Source: an uncultured Lachnospiraceae bacterium (GTDB lineage: Bacteria > Bacillota > Clostridia > Lachnospirales > Lachnospiraceae). Taken from it: a DNA stretch of 13,707 nucleotides. The notes beneath the pieces were generated by a model. It did not search any database and was not told where the DNA came from. It worked only from the letters and a program-made list of their open reading frames with translations. Position numbers and translations under genes: made by a program. The DNA is taken from the NCBI GenBank assembly GCA_910587095.1, contig CAJUMJ010000007.1, positions 1 through 13,707 on the forward strand, in the 5' to 3' direction. Below, one piece after another: positions 6,069 through 13,514 of the stretch. Numbering within the stretch: position 1 is the first letter of the stretch; every line of letters begins with the position of its first letter.

Positions 6069-8585
6069 TTATTCCTCGTTTCTGATGCGGTCGATCAGAC
6101 TTTCCTTTTTCATTTTCTTTTTGATATACAGTGTAATTATGACCTGGCCTGTCAGCAGAACAAGAGCGAGCCCGACGGTTTCCCAGAGGGGATAGTGGTA
6201 GCGGCTGATGCTCATAATGTGCTCTTCCTTTGCCCAGAGGAACAGAAGGTATCCGGCTGCGTTGCCAAAAGTCAGGCTGATCAGGAGCGTGCCCGCGGTG
6301 AAGACAAGCCCTTCCCCGGAGAGCATACGTACAAGCTGTCTGTCGGAGAGGCCGAGAGCCTGTAGGATGCCAAGCTCCTTCTTCCGTGTGACAATACTGG
6401 TGATCATCGTGTTGATCAGATTGATAAAACCGATCACGGCGATCAGGATCAGAAGCAGATAGAGCGGATTCTTCATCAAATCTATGGAAGAGTGTCCGAT
6501 CGCCAGTTCTACATCCATGGCATAGAGCGTAAAGTGCTCGTTTTCAGCTACCAGCTCCATCAAAGTCTCTTTCACGCTGTCATAGTGTGCGTCGTCCGCG
6601 TACAGGTAGATGGATGTGGTGGGATCGCAGGTCAGTCCCAGACTGTTCCATGTATCTTCTGTCATAATCAGGTAGGTATAGTTAGCGTCCGGCTCTGTCA
6701 GGGCACCCAGCGTTACCGTCAGGGGAATTTCCCGGCTGCCGTCGTGGAGGGTGATCGGGAAGGTATCGCCTATGGAAAGACCGTACTGATTAAAAGAGTA
6801 AGCATGGGTGCAGACGATCTCGTTGTTTGCCGTCATGCGGTCGTAGTCGATGCTGCCCTGTTCCAGACAGGCGTTTAATTCCGCCACATCGTCTCTGGTA
6901 AAGTAGGAGAGCGGCAGGTGGTTCTCGTAATCTTCGTACATGGGCGATTCCATATCGGTGGAGGAAATGATTTGACCGGGTGCCCGCTCCACGGATTCCA
7001 CCCCCTCTATGGAGGACAGTCTGGTAAGAAAAGCATCGCTGAAGTATTCATGCTGTACCAGATTTTCCAGATTATTTTCGGGATATTCCTTATCATTATA
7101 GAGGGCATACTCCAGAGCGATGCGGAATTCGCCTTTGGGGATGTTTCTTCTCGCCAGGTCCTCCGCGCTGACACTGCAGAGCACAGCGGATACGCATATA
7201 AAGAGCACACAGCTTAGTCCCATGGTGAGGATGGTCACGGCGGTACGTCTCCTGTTGCGCGTCAGGTTGGCAAGGGTCAGTGTAGACACCTTTATCTCGG
7301 CGTGTCCCTTGCGGCTTTTGCGGTCGCTGCTGTTTTCCTGATAGCGGATGGCTTCCGCCGGGGAAACTTTTTTCGCCATACGTATGGGCTTTCGCAGGGA
7401 AACGGCCACAGTAAGCAGGGACGCCACCGCCGCGGTGAGCAGCACAGGCAGGGAAAACATGTGGAGCTGTCCGACGACCGTCTCCACTGCGTCGCGGGAG
7501 TAGGAGCTGATGGCGGAGCCGCTCTGGTATGCCCACAAAGCCAGTGGAAACAGCAGGTAAGGAAGCAGGAACCCGAGCAGCAGCCCGACGGGAACCGCAA
7601 AGGCGGACACGATGGCGCCCTGCCAGTAAAATAATCTGGCGATCTGGCGTCCCGATGCGCCCAGCGCCTTTAACTTGCCGATCTCCTGCACGTCGGTGAT
7701 CACGCCAACATAGTAAATGCTGTAGATCACCAGAGAGGAAAAGAAGATCACGATCAGACCGATGACAGCCATGACTGCCATGGTTTCCGTACCCGGGTTA
7801 GTCGCGGTGAAAAGATACTCCTTGTTTATATTTACCCTTCCCTCGTCCAGTCCGATATCCGCGGCAACTGCGTTGATTCGGTCTGTAATTTCATCAAAGG
7901 TCAGCTCCTCTTCTCCGTAAACGCGCAGGGTGGCGTCCAGATCGGATTCATAAAGTCCGTCCGCCTTGTAGCTGTCTAAAAGGGCTTTGGAGATGCGGCC
8001 GGTCCACATCAGGCGGCTGTCGTCGATCTTATCGGAGATTTCCACGTCCGGCTCCAAACCGCTGATGGTAAATTCTCTGGTCAGAATTTTCCCTTTGCCG
8101 TCTACACGAAAAGAGAGCGTTACCTTGCCGCCGATGACGGGCTTTGCGCCAACGCGGCGGAAAAAGGCGGGGGAGGAGCAGATTTCGTCCTCCGTTTCGG
8201 GGTAGTGCCCGGAGGCCAGCTCCACAGAGTGCAAGGAGCCGCCGTCTGCGGGCTGTTCATTCGTCAGGGTCTCCTGATAGGAAAGGGCGCCGTTCATCTT
8301 TCCGTTTTCAATATCTGCAAAGACTTCCGTGGTGGATAGCGCTTCCACCTGAATATGATTTGACAGGACATTTACCTGCTCGGGCGTTAAGCCGCCAAAG
8401 CGGGCATGATAGTCCGCCAGAGCGTACATTTGCCGGTTCATATCCAGTGCGGCGGTGCCGACCGTGCCGATTGCCATGAGCAGCATGGTGGTGAGCATGA
8501 TGGCGATGCCGGTGAGTATGGTGCGGCTTTTATTGTAGCGCAGCTTACTGAGGGCAAGGCTTCTAACCATGTTAGTTCTCTTCAT
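6069..8585 (-). CDS. FtsX-type ABC transporter permease
   Basis: Membrane component of an ABC transporter with the partner ATPase encoded just upstream. The 838-residue protein has two FtsX/MacB-type halves: a membrane segment at about 22-46, a large external region (about 50-265), three segments (about 267-292, 320-348, 377-397), a fifth at about 449-471, a second external region, and three more in the last 130 residues, ending in a basic tail. Each half has the cytoplasmic EIGKLKALGAS / ELGILQALGLS element that contacts the ATPase. The start is ATG 8585, preceded by AGGTGG on the minus strand at six bases. It overlaps the ATPase gene by 14 bases. Its next in-frame ATG is at 8570. The two-component genes upstream suggest a role in response to peptides or envelope stress; the substrate is not deducible. 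Confidence 0.88.
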   Translation of the reverse strand: MKRTNMVRSLALSKLRYNKSRTILTGIAIMLTTMLLMAIGTVGTAALDMNRQMYALADYHARFGGLTPEQVNVLSNHIQVEALSTTEVFADIENGKMNGALSYQETLTNEQPADGGSLHSVELASGHYPETEDEICSSPAFFRRVGAKPVIGGKVTLSFRVDGKGKILTREFTISGLEPDVEISDKIDDSRLMWTGRISKALLDSYKADGLYESDLDATLRVYGEEELTFDEITDRINAVAADIGLDEGRVNINKEYLFTATNPGTETMAVMAVIGLIVIFFSSLVIYSIYYVGVITDVQEIGKLKALGASGRQIARLFYWQGAIVSAFAVPVGLLLGFLLPYLLFPLALWAYQSGSAISSYSRDAVETVVGQLHMFSLPVLLTAAVASLLTVAVSLRKPIRMAKKVSPAEAIRYQENSSDRKSRKGHAEIKVSTLTLANLTRNRRRTAVTILTMGLSCVLFICVSAVLCSVSAEDLARRNIPKGEFRIALEYALYNDKEYPENNLENLVQHEYFSDAFLTRLSSIEGVESVERAPGQIISSTDMESPMYEDYENHLPLSYFTRDDVAELNACLEQGSIDYDRMTANNEIVCTHAYSFNQYGLSIGDTFPITLHDGSREIPLTVTLGALTEPDANYTYLIMTEDTWNSLGLTCDPTTSIYLYADDAHYDSVKETLMELVAENEHFTLYAMDVELAIGHSSIDLMKNPLYLLLILIAVIGFINLINTMITSIVTRKKELGILQALGLSDRQLVRMLSGEGLVFTAGTLLISLTFGNAAGYLLFLWAKEEHIMSISRYHYPLWETVGLALVLLTGQVIITLYIKKKMKKESLIDRIRNEE

Positions 8586-9288
8586 CGGAATCCACCTCGC
8601 TTTCTCCGGAGGAGAGGATGCGTCCGTCCGCAAGAATAATCGTGCGTTCCGCCATCTGTGCAACCTCCTCATTGTGGGTAATGACCACGAGGGTCTGTCC
8701 GTATTTCGCGGCGGATGCCTTTAAGAGCACCATCGTGTCATCGCCGGTACGGGTGTCCAGATTGCCTGTGGGCTCGTCGGCAAGAATGATGGAAGGCTTT
8801 GCAGCAATGGCTCTGGCGATGGCGCATCTTTGCTGCTGACCGCCCGATAGGGTGTTTGGCAGATTTTTTACTTTTTCGGAAAGGCCCAGCGTCTTTATAA
8901 TATCGTTAATAAAGAATTCATCCACGGGCTTGCCGTCCAGTCCGAGGGGAAGCACAATATTTTCCCATACGTTGAGAGAGGGGATGAGATTGTAGGCTTG
9001 AAAAATAAAGCCGATTTTGCGGCGGCGGATTTTGGAAAGTTTTTCTTCCTTGAAAGAGGCAATGTTTTCCCCGTCTATAAAGACCTTGCCAGAGCTGGGA
9101 TTGTCCAGCCCGCCCAGCATGTGCAGCAGGGTGGACTTGCCGCTGCCCGATTTGCCGACAATAGAGACGAACTCGCCTTGCCTGATTTCTATATTGACGT
9201 GATCCACGGCTTTGACCTGATTGTCGCCCGTGCCGTAGTATTTGCATAAGTCCTCAGTTTTTAAGATAATGTCCGTGTGCTTTTTCAT
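8572..9288 (-). CDS. ABC transporter ATPase (MacB/LolD-like)
   Basis: Cytoplasmic ATPase driving the FtsX-type permease. The 238-residue protein has Walker A GKSGSGKST (45-53), Q-loop Gln97 in FIFQAYNL, the signature LSGGQ (147-151) followed by QQRCAIARA, Walker B IILADEPT with Asp171/Glu172, the D-loop GNLD and the switch His205 in VVITHN. The sequence SYx-type pattern KAVDHVNIEIRQGEF before Walker A and EPTGNLD are typical of the MacB/LolD/BceA group rather than of importers. The ATG at 9288 is preceded by AGGAG on the minus strand; an upstream in-frame start at 9372 would lie inside the palindromic region and is rejected. Translation is coupled to the permease through overlap. Confidence 0.93.
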   Translation of the reverse strand: MKKHTDIILKTEDLCKYYGTGDNQVKAVDHVNIEIRQGEFVSIVGKSGSGKSTLLHMLGGLDNPSSGKVFIDGENIASFKEEKLSKIRRRKIGFIFQAYNLIPSLNVWENIVLPLGLDGKPVDEFFINDIIKTLGLSEKVKNLPNTLSGGQQQRCAIARAIAAKPSIILADEPTGNLDTRTGDDTMVLLKASAAKYGQTLVVITHNEEVAQMAERTIILADGRILSSGESEVDSDEEN

Positions 9289-9315
9289 ATACGCTCCTGC
9301 CTTTCTCTTTATTAT

Positions 9316-9329
9316 GCGGAAAATACCGC
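9316..9329 (-). other. Small hairpin in the leader of the ATPase gene
   Basis: GCGG (9316-9319) pairs with CCGC (9326-9329) over a six-base AT loop. It lies just before the ATPase ribosome binding site. No T-run follows on the minus strand. Role unknown. Confidence 0.35.
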
Positions 9330-9341
9330 TTTTTGGCGTTC

Positions 9342-9434
9342 TTCTAAGTGAGACTCGGTACTTCCAAGCCAACGTTGATGACGTTGTCCCCGATCTGTGG
9401 CGGGATGCCTTTAGAAGTACGTCTCACTTTAGAA
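9342..9434. repeat. 93-base imperfect palindrome in the kinase-ATPase spacer
   Basis: The left arm TTCTAAGTGAGAC (9342-9354) matches the reverse complement of the right arm GTCTCACTTTAGAA (9421-9434) except for one extra base. Further in, GTACTTC (9358-9364) matches GAAGTAC (9414-9420). The central 49 bases hold the minor inverted repeats AACGT/ACGTT (9371-9385) and CCCG/CGGG (9389-9404). No T-run follows on either strand. It may be a MITE-like insertion or a leader structure of the ABC transcript. Confidence 0.6.
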
Positions 9435-9463
9435 TACAGCAGTAATCTTACAGGAGACTTACA
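9431..9463 (-). promoter_or_regulatory. Candidate response-regulator operator and promoter for the ABC genes
   Basis: On the minus strand TGTAAG occurs twice (9463-9458 and 9452-9447) with an 11-base period, followed after 10 bases by TATTCT (9436-9431). OmpR/PhoB-type regulators bind tandem half-sites with this period, and in the pho box the site stands about 10 bases before the -10 and replaces the -35. The fit is by eye only. It would let the regulator switch on the ATPase and permease genes separately from its own gene. Confidence 0.45.
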
Positions 9464-9472
9464 AAGAAAAAA

Positions 9473-10747
9473 TTATTCAAATTCCGGGAGAGGCAAGTGT
9501 ACGGCAAAGACACTGCCTCTTCCTGCTGCGGGCTTCACGCTTATGGTTCCCCCCTGCTCTTCAAAAATTCGTCTGGCAAGATAAAGCCCTACGCCGGAAC
9601 CTTCGGACTGCTTTACGACGGGATGGTTACCGCGATAGAAACGCCGGAAAATCCGGTTGACTTCTTCCTTGGGGACGCCGATTCCCTCGTCTTCTATTTC
9701 CAGGCTGATATAGCTGTAGAACCGGTGGAGCCGTATCGTTATCGTAGTGTCCGCCGGGGAATATTTGATGGCGTTGTCCAGAATATTTGCGATGGCTTCG
9801 GCGGTCCAGCGTCTATTTAGAAACAGAGATGTGCGCGCTTCGGATTCCCGGTCAGGATCCAGCAGCTCTATGGCGATATTTTTAGGAAGGGTTTTCTCAT
9901 ATACGGTGTTGATGGCATCCGTGAGCACATCGGATAGAAGGGTATTTTCCGGCTTGAGAGAGATCAGTGAGGTTTCCAGATGGGAAATATTGACTAATTC
10001 GGTCACCAGATTTTCCAGACGTATCATCTGTCTGCCGCATCTTTCCAGAAAATCGGCGCGTTCCGATTCCGAGTCGGCTTCGATACACATGGTAAAGCAG
10101 TTTTTCAGTGCGCTGACAGGCGTTTTTAACTGATGGGAGATATCTGTTACAAGCGTTTTCGTGTAATCCCGCTCTTCGGCAAGAGCCTGCGTTTTTGCCA
10201 TCAACTTGTGGCCCAGCTTAAAGAGGGTATCGGTAAAGGCTTCGTTGAAAATCGGTTTAAACGCATTTTGCTCCGCAAGAGCGGAGTAGTTGTCCGCAAG
10301 GTATTTCTCCAGCAGTTCATGTAGATGCCACTCGTGTTGCTGCTGGTTTTTATAAAAGAAAAAGAAGCAAAGCATGGTAAGGATGAGATAAAGGGCGAGG
10401 GTTATAGCCAGAAGGGAAAAAAATGACTGGAGAGCGGAGTGATAGTAAGGGATACCGGTCATCAGCATATTTTCCCGATAGCCGTATTTTTCAAGGATGG
10501 AAAATCCTTCGTTTAGCTGACTGTAGCCGGTATCCTGCATGGCGGTCAACAGCGTCTGTTCTGCGTCGGGATATTCGGAGAGAATCGCCCCCGCTATATT
10601 TCCGTACTGTTTCAATTCCAGCGTATACTGTGCGCGCAGTATGGAAAAGCCCCAAACGCCGCATAGAAATATGAACAGTACGGAGATAGCCGAAAGCAGC
10701 GCGCAGGTTTTCCACGCAAATCCGGAGGTTTTGACAGTCGTTTTCAT
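9473..10747 (-). CDS. Sensor histidine kinase
   Basis: Membrane sensor kinase of the two-component pair. The 424-residue protein has a short cytoplasmic N-terminus, a membrane segment at about 13-37, an external region of about 70 residues, a second segment at about 106-131, and then a dimerisation domain with the phosphorylated His205 in SHQLKTPVSALK. The ATPase domain shows the N-box NILDNAIKYS (321-330), G1 DEGIG (353-357) and G2 GSGVGLYLAR (383-392). The external part is larger than in BceS-type kinases, which have almost none, so it may sense a signal itself. The ATG overlaps the regulator stop (ATGA at 10747-10744), which indicates translational coupling. The stop is followed by 184 bases before the ATPase gene. 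Confidence 0.93.
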   Translation of the reverse strand: MKTTVKTSGFAWKTCALLSAISVLFIFLCGVWGFSILRAQYTLELKQYGNIAGAILSEYPDAEQTLLTAMQDTGYSQLNEGFSILEKYGYRENMLMTGIPYYHSALQSFFSLLAITLALYLILTMLCFFFFYKNQQQHEWHLHELLEKYLADNYSALAEQNAFKPIFNEAFTDTLFKLGHKLMAKTQALAEERDYTKTLVTDISHQLKTPVSALKNCFTMCIEADSESERADFLERCGRQMIRLENLVTELVNISHLETSLISLKPENTLLSDVLTDAINTVYEKTLPKNIAIELLDPDRESEARTSLFLNRRWTAEAIANILDNAIKYSPADTTITIRLHRFYSYISLEIEDEGIGVPKEEVNRIFRRFYRGNHPVVKQSEGSGVGLYLARRIFEEQGGTISVKPAAGRGSVFAVHLPLPEFE

Positions 10748-11436
10748 CTTTTTTCACATTTCCTTTCCCAAATATAGCCAAGTCCGCGGATATTTTTCAG
10801 AATGGCAGGGGCGGAAGGGTTGTCCTCTATTTTTTCCCGAAGCCGCCTGATATTGACAGAGAGTGTGTTCTCATCGACAAAATTGCCCTCGATGTCCCAT
10901 ATGGCTTCCAGGAGCTGTCCACGCGACAAAACTTTCATAGGATGTTCCATAAAGAAAGAGAGCAGGGAATATTCCCTGGCTGTCAGGGTCAGGCTTTCGC
11001 CGTTCTTTGCGGTTCGCTTTTCCTCAGGATAGAGCGTGATATTTCCCGAGACAATGGTTTTTGGCATTTTTGCCGGGAAACGTTTTAAGAGAGCGCCTAC
11101 TTTGGAAACCAGCGCCGCCAGAGAAAAGGGCTTGGTGATATAGTCGTCTGCGCCCTGGCGGTAACCGGCCATGATATCCTCCTCTCTATCGAGGGCGGTC
11201 AAAAACAGGAAAAGCACGTTGCTCTCCTGTCGTATGCGGGAACAGAAATCCAGACCGCTTCCGTCCGGCAAGGTGATATCGCAGATAATCAGAGCAGGAG
11301 AAAACTGTCGGAAAAGCAACAGGGCTTCCTTTATGGTGAAGGCGCTGCGGACAGTATAGCCCTCCTTTTTTAATTTTAGACTGACAGAGTGGTTGAGGCT
11401 GTCGTCATCCTCTAACAGCAGAATTTCCTGTGGCAT
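10744..11436 (-). CDS. OmpR/PhoB-family response regulator
   Basis: DNA-binding partner of the kinase. The 230-residue protein starts with a receiver domain (acidic residues EDDD at 9-12, phosphoacceptor Asp53 in ICDITLPDG, Thr79, Lys101 in TKPF), followed by a winged-helix effector domain with LTAREYSLLSFFM and the recognition region VDENTLSVNIRRLREKIE, and the usual GLGYIW ending. The start ATG 11436 is preceded by AGGAGG on the minus strand nine bases away, and the length is typical. A frame open up to 12036 gives a spurious 200-residue extension antisense to the DUF4317 gene. It is the first gene of the leftward module and the likely activator of the ABC genes. Confidence 0.94.
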   Translation of the reverse strand: MPQEILLLEDDDSLNHSVSLKLKKEGYTVRSAFTIKEALLLFRQFSPALIICDITLPDGSGLDFCSRIRQESNVLFLFLTALDREEDIMAGYRQGADDYITKPFSLAALVSKVGALLKRFPAKMPKTIVSGNITLYPEEKRTAKNGESLTLTAREYSLLSFFMEHPMKVLSRGQLLEAIWDIEGNFVDENTLSVNIRRLREKIEDNPSAPAILKNIRGLGYIWERKCEKR

Positions 11437-11472
11437 GGAAGAAGCCCTCCTGGAGTACATTACAATTTGAAA

Positions 11473-11488
11473 GGGTGGCAATGCACCC
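11473..11488 (-). other. Hairpin in the response-regulator leader
   Basis: GGGTG (11473-11477) pairs with CACCC (11484-11488) over a six-base loop. It lies between the regulator promoter and its ribosome binding site. Only a weak T-run follows on the minus strand, so termination is doubtful. Confidence 0.35.
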
Positions 11489-11502
11489 AAACAGATAAAC
11501 AG

Positions 11503-11531
11503 ATTATAGCATGGAGAAATACGTCCGTAAA
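11503..11531 (-). promoter_or_regulatory. Promoter of the response-regulator operon
   Basis: On the minus strand TTTACG (11531-11526) and a perfect TATAAT (11508-11503) are separated by 17 bases, and TGC precedes the -10 (extended -10). The start of transcription would be near 11496, giving a leader of about 60 bases. Confidence 0.75.
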
Positions 11532-11553
11532 GCGGATGGCGGAAAGCGCCGTC

Positions 11554-11582
11554 TTGTCCTTTCCCGGTAAATAGGCTATAAT
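11554..11582 (+). promoter_or_regulatory. Promoter of the DUF4317 gene
   Basis: TTGTCC (11554-11559) and a perfect TATAAT (11577-11582) are separated by 17 bases, as for the vegetative sigma factor. Transcription would start near 11589, about 65 bases before the ATG at 11653. It is back to back with the regulator promoter; the two -35 boxes are 22 bases apart. Confidence 0.72.
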
Positions 11583-11652
11583 TTTGTGTAATAAAAAGAA
11601 TATGAAATGTACTGTCATAGATGCGGCAGCATTTCGCGGGGAGTGTGGAGAC

Positions 11653-12288
11653 ATGGGAAAAATCAATCGCGAGGATATGTTGGAACTGACCAGGCGCATG
11701 ACTTTGAAACGCAACTGTTTTGACAGGATTGCAGGGGCATATCTGGATGAAGAGGGATTTGTGGACGGAACCTTTAACAAGCATTTCCAAAGACTGTCGC
11801 AGAAGGACCAGCAGGTTAATCTTGAACTTGCGAAAGCGATACCTTTTTCGGATACGAATGTGCAGCTTAAAGAGCACGACTTTGGAGAGACGCAAAGGCG
11901 GCCGGGGAGTGTTTGGCAGCTTCTCATGGCGCTGAAGGAGTGCGGATTGAAAAACGATGCGATGCTGGATGTGTTCTATGAGGAATTTGGCCGGAAATAC
12001 CGGGCAGACGGCAACTATGCCATATATTTTTTTCATGGCAGTTATGACGTTCCGCTCAAAGCAAGCGATAAGGAAAGCCTATGGGAATCTGAGGAGGTTT
12101 ACCAGTTTTTAATTTGTGCTGTCTGCCCGGTGAGCGGCGATTATGAGCCTGGGGAGCCGGAGTGCGGGTTCCTGTTCCCTGCCTTTAAGGACAGGAGCAG
12201 CGATATACACAGGATTGACGTTTTCGCGGCAAACGGGCAGTCGCGGCAGGCGCAGGATTTGGGGAAAATACTATTCCCACAATCCTGA
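11653..12288 (+). CDS. DUF4317-like protein, short form
   Basis: A 211-residue soluble protein of unknown function. The N-terminal part (MGKINREDMLELTRRM, then CFDRIAGAYLDEEG at about 22-35), the segment FHGSYDVPLKASD (127-139), EEVYQFLICAVCPV (147-160) and FLFPAFKDRSSDIH (173-186) agree with what I remember of the DUF4317 family, common in Lachnospiraceae. Family members are usually about 400 residues, so this is only the N-terminal half, ending soon after the conserved FPAFxDRSxDIH block. Either it is a genuine short paralogue or a truncation. No membrane segment or signal peptide is visible. The ATG at 11653 is chosen for GGGGAG nine bases upstream and because family homology begins there; in-frame starts at 11584 and 11602 precede it. 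No terminator separates it from spmA. Confidence 0.75.
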   Translation: MGKINREDMLELTRRMTLKRNCFDRIAGAYLDEEGFVDGTFNKHFQRLSQKDQQVNLELAKAIPFSDTNVQLKEHDFGETQRRPGSVWQLLMALKECGLKNDAMLDVFYEEFGRKYRADGNYAIYFFHGSYDVPLKASDKESLWESEEVYQFLICAVCPVSGDYEPGEPECGFLFPAFKDRSSDIHRIDVFAANGQSRQAQDLGKILFPQS

Positions 12289-12367
12289 ATTAAAAGACTG
12301 AAACGGATATAGAATGGCGAAGGGGAGAGACGCATAGAATTTCATAAGAGCCTTTTGGGAGGAGTTC

Positions 12368-12706
12368 ATGTTAAACTACATATGGGCGTTTATGATTTTG
12401 ATTGGCGTTATCTATGGCGCTTTCACGGGGAAAATGGCGGAGGTGACCGATGCGGCTCTTGACTCCGCCGGCGACGCGGTGTCTCTTTGCGTTACTATGA
12501 TCGGTGTGATGGCGCTGTGGGTGGGGCTTATGGAGATTGCGCAAAAGTCCGGATTGATTGCTAAGCTTACGAGAGGAATACAGCCTTTCATCAGTTTCCT
12601 TTTTCCGAGGATTCCGAAAGGACATCCGGCGAGAGAGTATATCGCTACCAACCTGATCGCCAATGTGCTGGGGCTTGGGTGGGCGTGCACGCCGGCAGGG
12701 CTTTGA
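12368..12706 (+). pseudogene. spmA: Spore maturation protein A, truncated by an insertion
   Basis: SpmA is a membrane protein of the nucleoside-recognition (Gate) family that works with SpmB in dehydration of the spore core. The 112 visible residues carry the family's N-terminal half: a membrane segment at about 3-19, SLCVTMIGVMALWVGLMEIA (39-58), LFPRIPKGHPAREYIATNLI (78-97), and LGLGWACTPAGL (101-112). Complete proteins have about 190 residues and continue with L-K-A-M and two more membrane segments. Here a TGA comes directly after Gly-Leu, and the following DNA is AT-rich and unrelated. The start ATG 12368 has GGGAGGAG just before it. The remaining half and spmB are presumably beyond the inserted element. 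Confidence 0.8.
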
Positions 12707-12861
12707 GTTATTATAATGACAGGTTGAAAAATCCATTGAGAAATCAAGGGTTTCCACCGATTTAGTCCTAATGAAAAAATGTAGTTTTGCATCAAAGCAT
12801 TTCTGATTTTTCATTTGGGCGGCGCCGATTCAAAAGAAAATTGAGAAGAAATGTCAGTAGT

Positions 12862-12893
12862 GTAACTCAAAGTGCCTAAAAGCGATGAGTTAC
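12862..12893. repeat. 8-bp perfect inverted repeat
   Basis: GTAACTCA (12862-12869) and TGAGTTAC (12886-12893) are separated by 16 bases; TTTTAGTATAG follows. It may be an operator or a weak terminator near the element end. Confidence 0.45.
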
Positions 12894-12953
12894 TGGTTTT
12901 AGTATAGCATAAGGAGGGTAGAAGGTAAACAATTACATATTGGTTATTTAGTT

Positions 12954-13003
12954 AGGACTAAATTAGTGAATGGCAGAAGTGCTGTTATTACTAAATTAGT
13001 CCT
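12954..13003. repeat. Long hairpin with TTTAGTCCT arms
   Basis: AGGACTAAATTAGT (12954-12967) pairs with ACTAAATTAGTCCT (12990-13003) with one A-A mismatch, and ATGGCAG (12969 onward) pairs with CTGTTAT in the upper stem using two G-T pairs and one bulged base. The sequence ATTTCTTT follows on the + strand, so it might also act as a weak terminator before the DUF6075 gene. Confidence 0.6.
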
Positions 13004-13043
13004 ATTTCTTTATCAAAACTCAAAATAAAGGAGGAATCAATTT

Positions 13044-13514
13044 ATGAAAGCCAATACAGCGTTAAGAGCAGAGAAAGCGAAAGAGATTATTTTTATCAGT
13101 GATGCACATGAAAAATTCTACTATGAAAAATTGAAAGAGGTCAGGTATCAGGACGTGTACCACAAAGCGCTTGTATATTGTCTTGGTATCAGCAATGACA
13201 CAAGAAGGAACATTTACAGTATCTATGATTTTAAGACAGGCTGTGTAAAAACAGAGTGCCTGCATGAAGGCTGGCAGACCAGCGGGAGCGTGAAAGTAGT
13301 CAGGATGGCGTATAACCTTTACTGCAACGGTACGCCGAGTGTCCTTGATTACGATGATGCGGAGGAACAGGTGGACGAGTGCAGAATGTACACAGTGGAA
13401 GAACTGTTCTGCTGTGCCTATGCACCTTATTTTTGGCAGGCGGTACAGATACGGTATCCGGAATACGCAACATATAACCACAACTTGTACGCCATGCTTG
13501 GAGGACGGGATTGA
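13044..13514 (+). CDS. DUF6075-like protein of integrative elements
   Basis: A 156-residue soluble protein of unknown function. The segments HEKFYYEKLKEVRYQDVYHK (23-42), CLGISNDTR (46-54), KTECLHEGWQTSGSVKVVRMA (75-95) and EELFCCAYAPYFWQAVQIRYPEY (119-141) are those I associate with DUF6075, found in conjugative and integrative elements of clostridia. There are several conserved Cys, Trp and Tyr residues but no known catalytic motif, signal peptide or membrane segment. The start ATG 13044 has AAAGGAGG (13027-13034) nine bases before it. Its stop overlaps the next start by one base (TGATG), so the two proteins are made together. Confidence 0.7.
   Translation: MKANTALRAEKAKEIIFISDAHEKFYYEKLKEVRYQDVYHKALVYCLGISNDTRRNIYSIYDFKTGCVKTECLHEGWQTSGSVKVVRMAYNLYCNGTPSVLDYDDAEEQVDECRMYTVEELFCCAYAPYFWQAVQIRYPEYATYNHNLYAMLGGRD

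Larger units (their letters stand above)
12707..13043. mobile_element. Gene-free end region of a probable integrative element
   Basis: These 337 bases are clearly richer in A and T than the chromosome to the left and hold no convincing gene. They contain AATGAAAAA (12770-12778) with TTTTTCATT (12807-12815), GTAACTCA (12862-12869) with TGAGTTAC (12886-12893), a 50-base hairpin at 12954-13003, and three copies of a TTTAGTCCTA-like motif. An orphan AAGGAGGG stands at 12911-12918 with no start codon behind it. The right side carries the ribosome binding site of the DUF6075 gene. The chromosome/element junction lies near 12704; no integrase is inside the window, so the type of element is unknown. 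Confidence 0.6.

Noticed and set aside
5979..6365. Plus-strand frame of 128 codons after fabH
   Set aside because: It starts within the fab terminator and continues antisense to the permease gene; no ribosome binding site.
11437..12036. N-terminal extension of the response regulator
   Set aside because: It runs antisense to the DUF4317 gene and across both promoters; receiver-domain homology starts at 11436 with a good ribosome binding site.
12305..12340. Sigma-E-like promoter before spmA (GGATATA ... CATAGAAT)
   Set aside because: Both boxes resemble the sporulation consensus, but they are 21 bases apart instead of about 14, so I do not call it.
12911..12950. Orphan AAGGAGGG with a possible small gene
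   Set aside because: No ATG or GTG follows at usable distance, and the first TTG frame stops after three codons.
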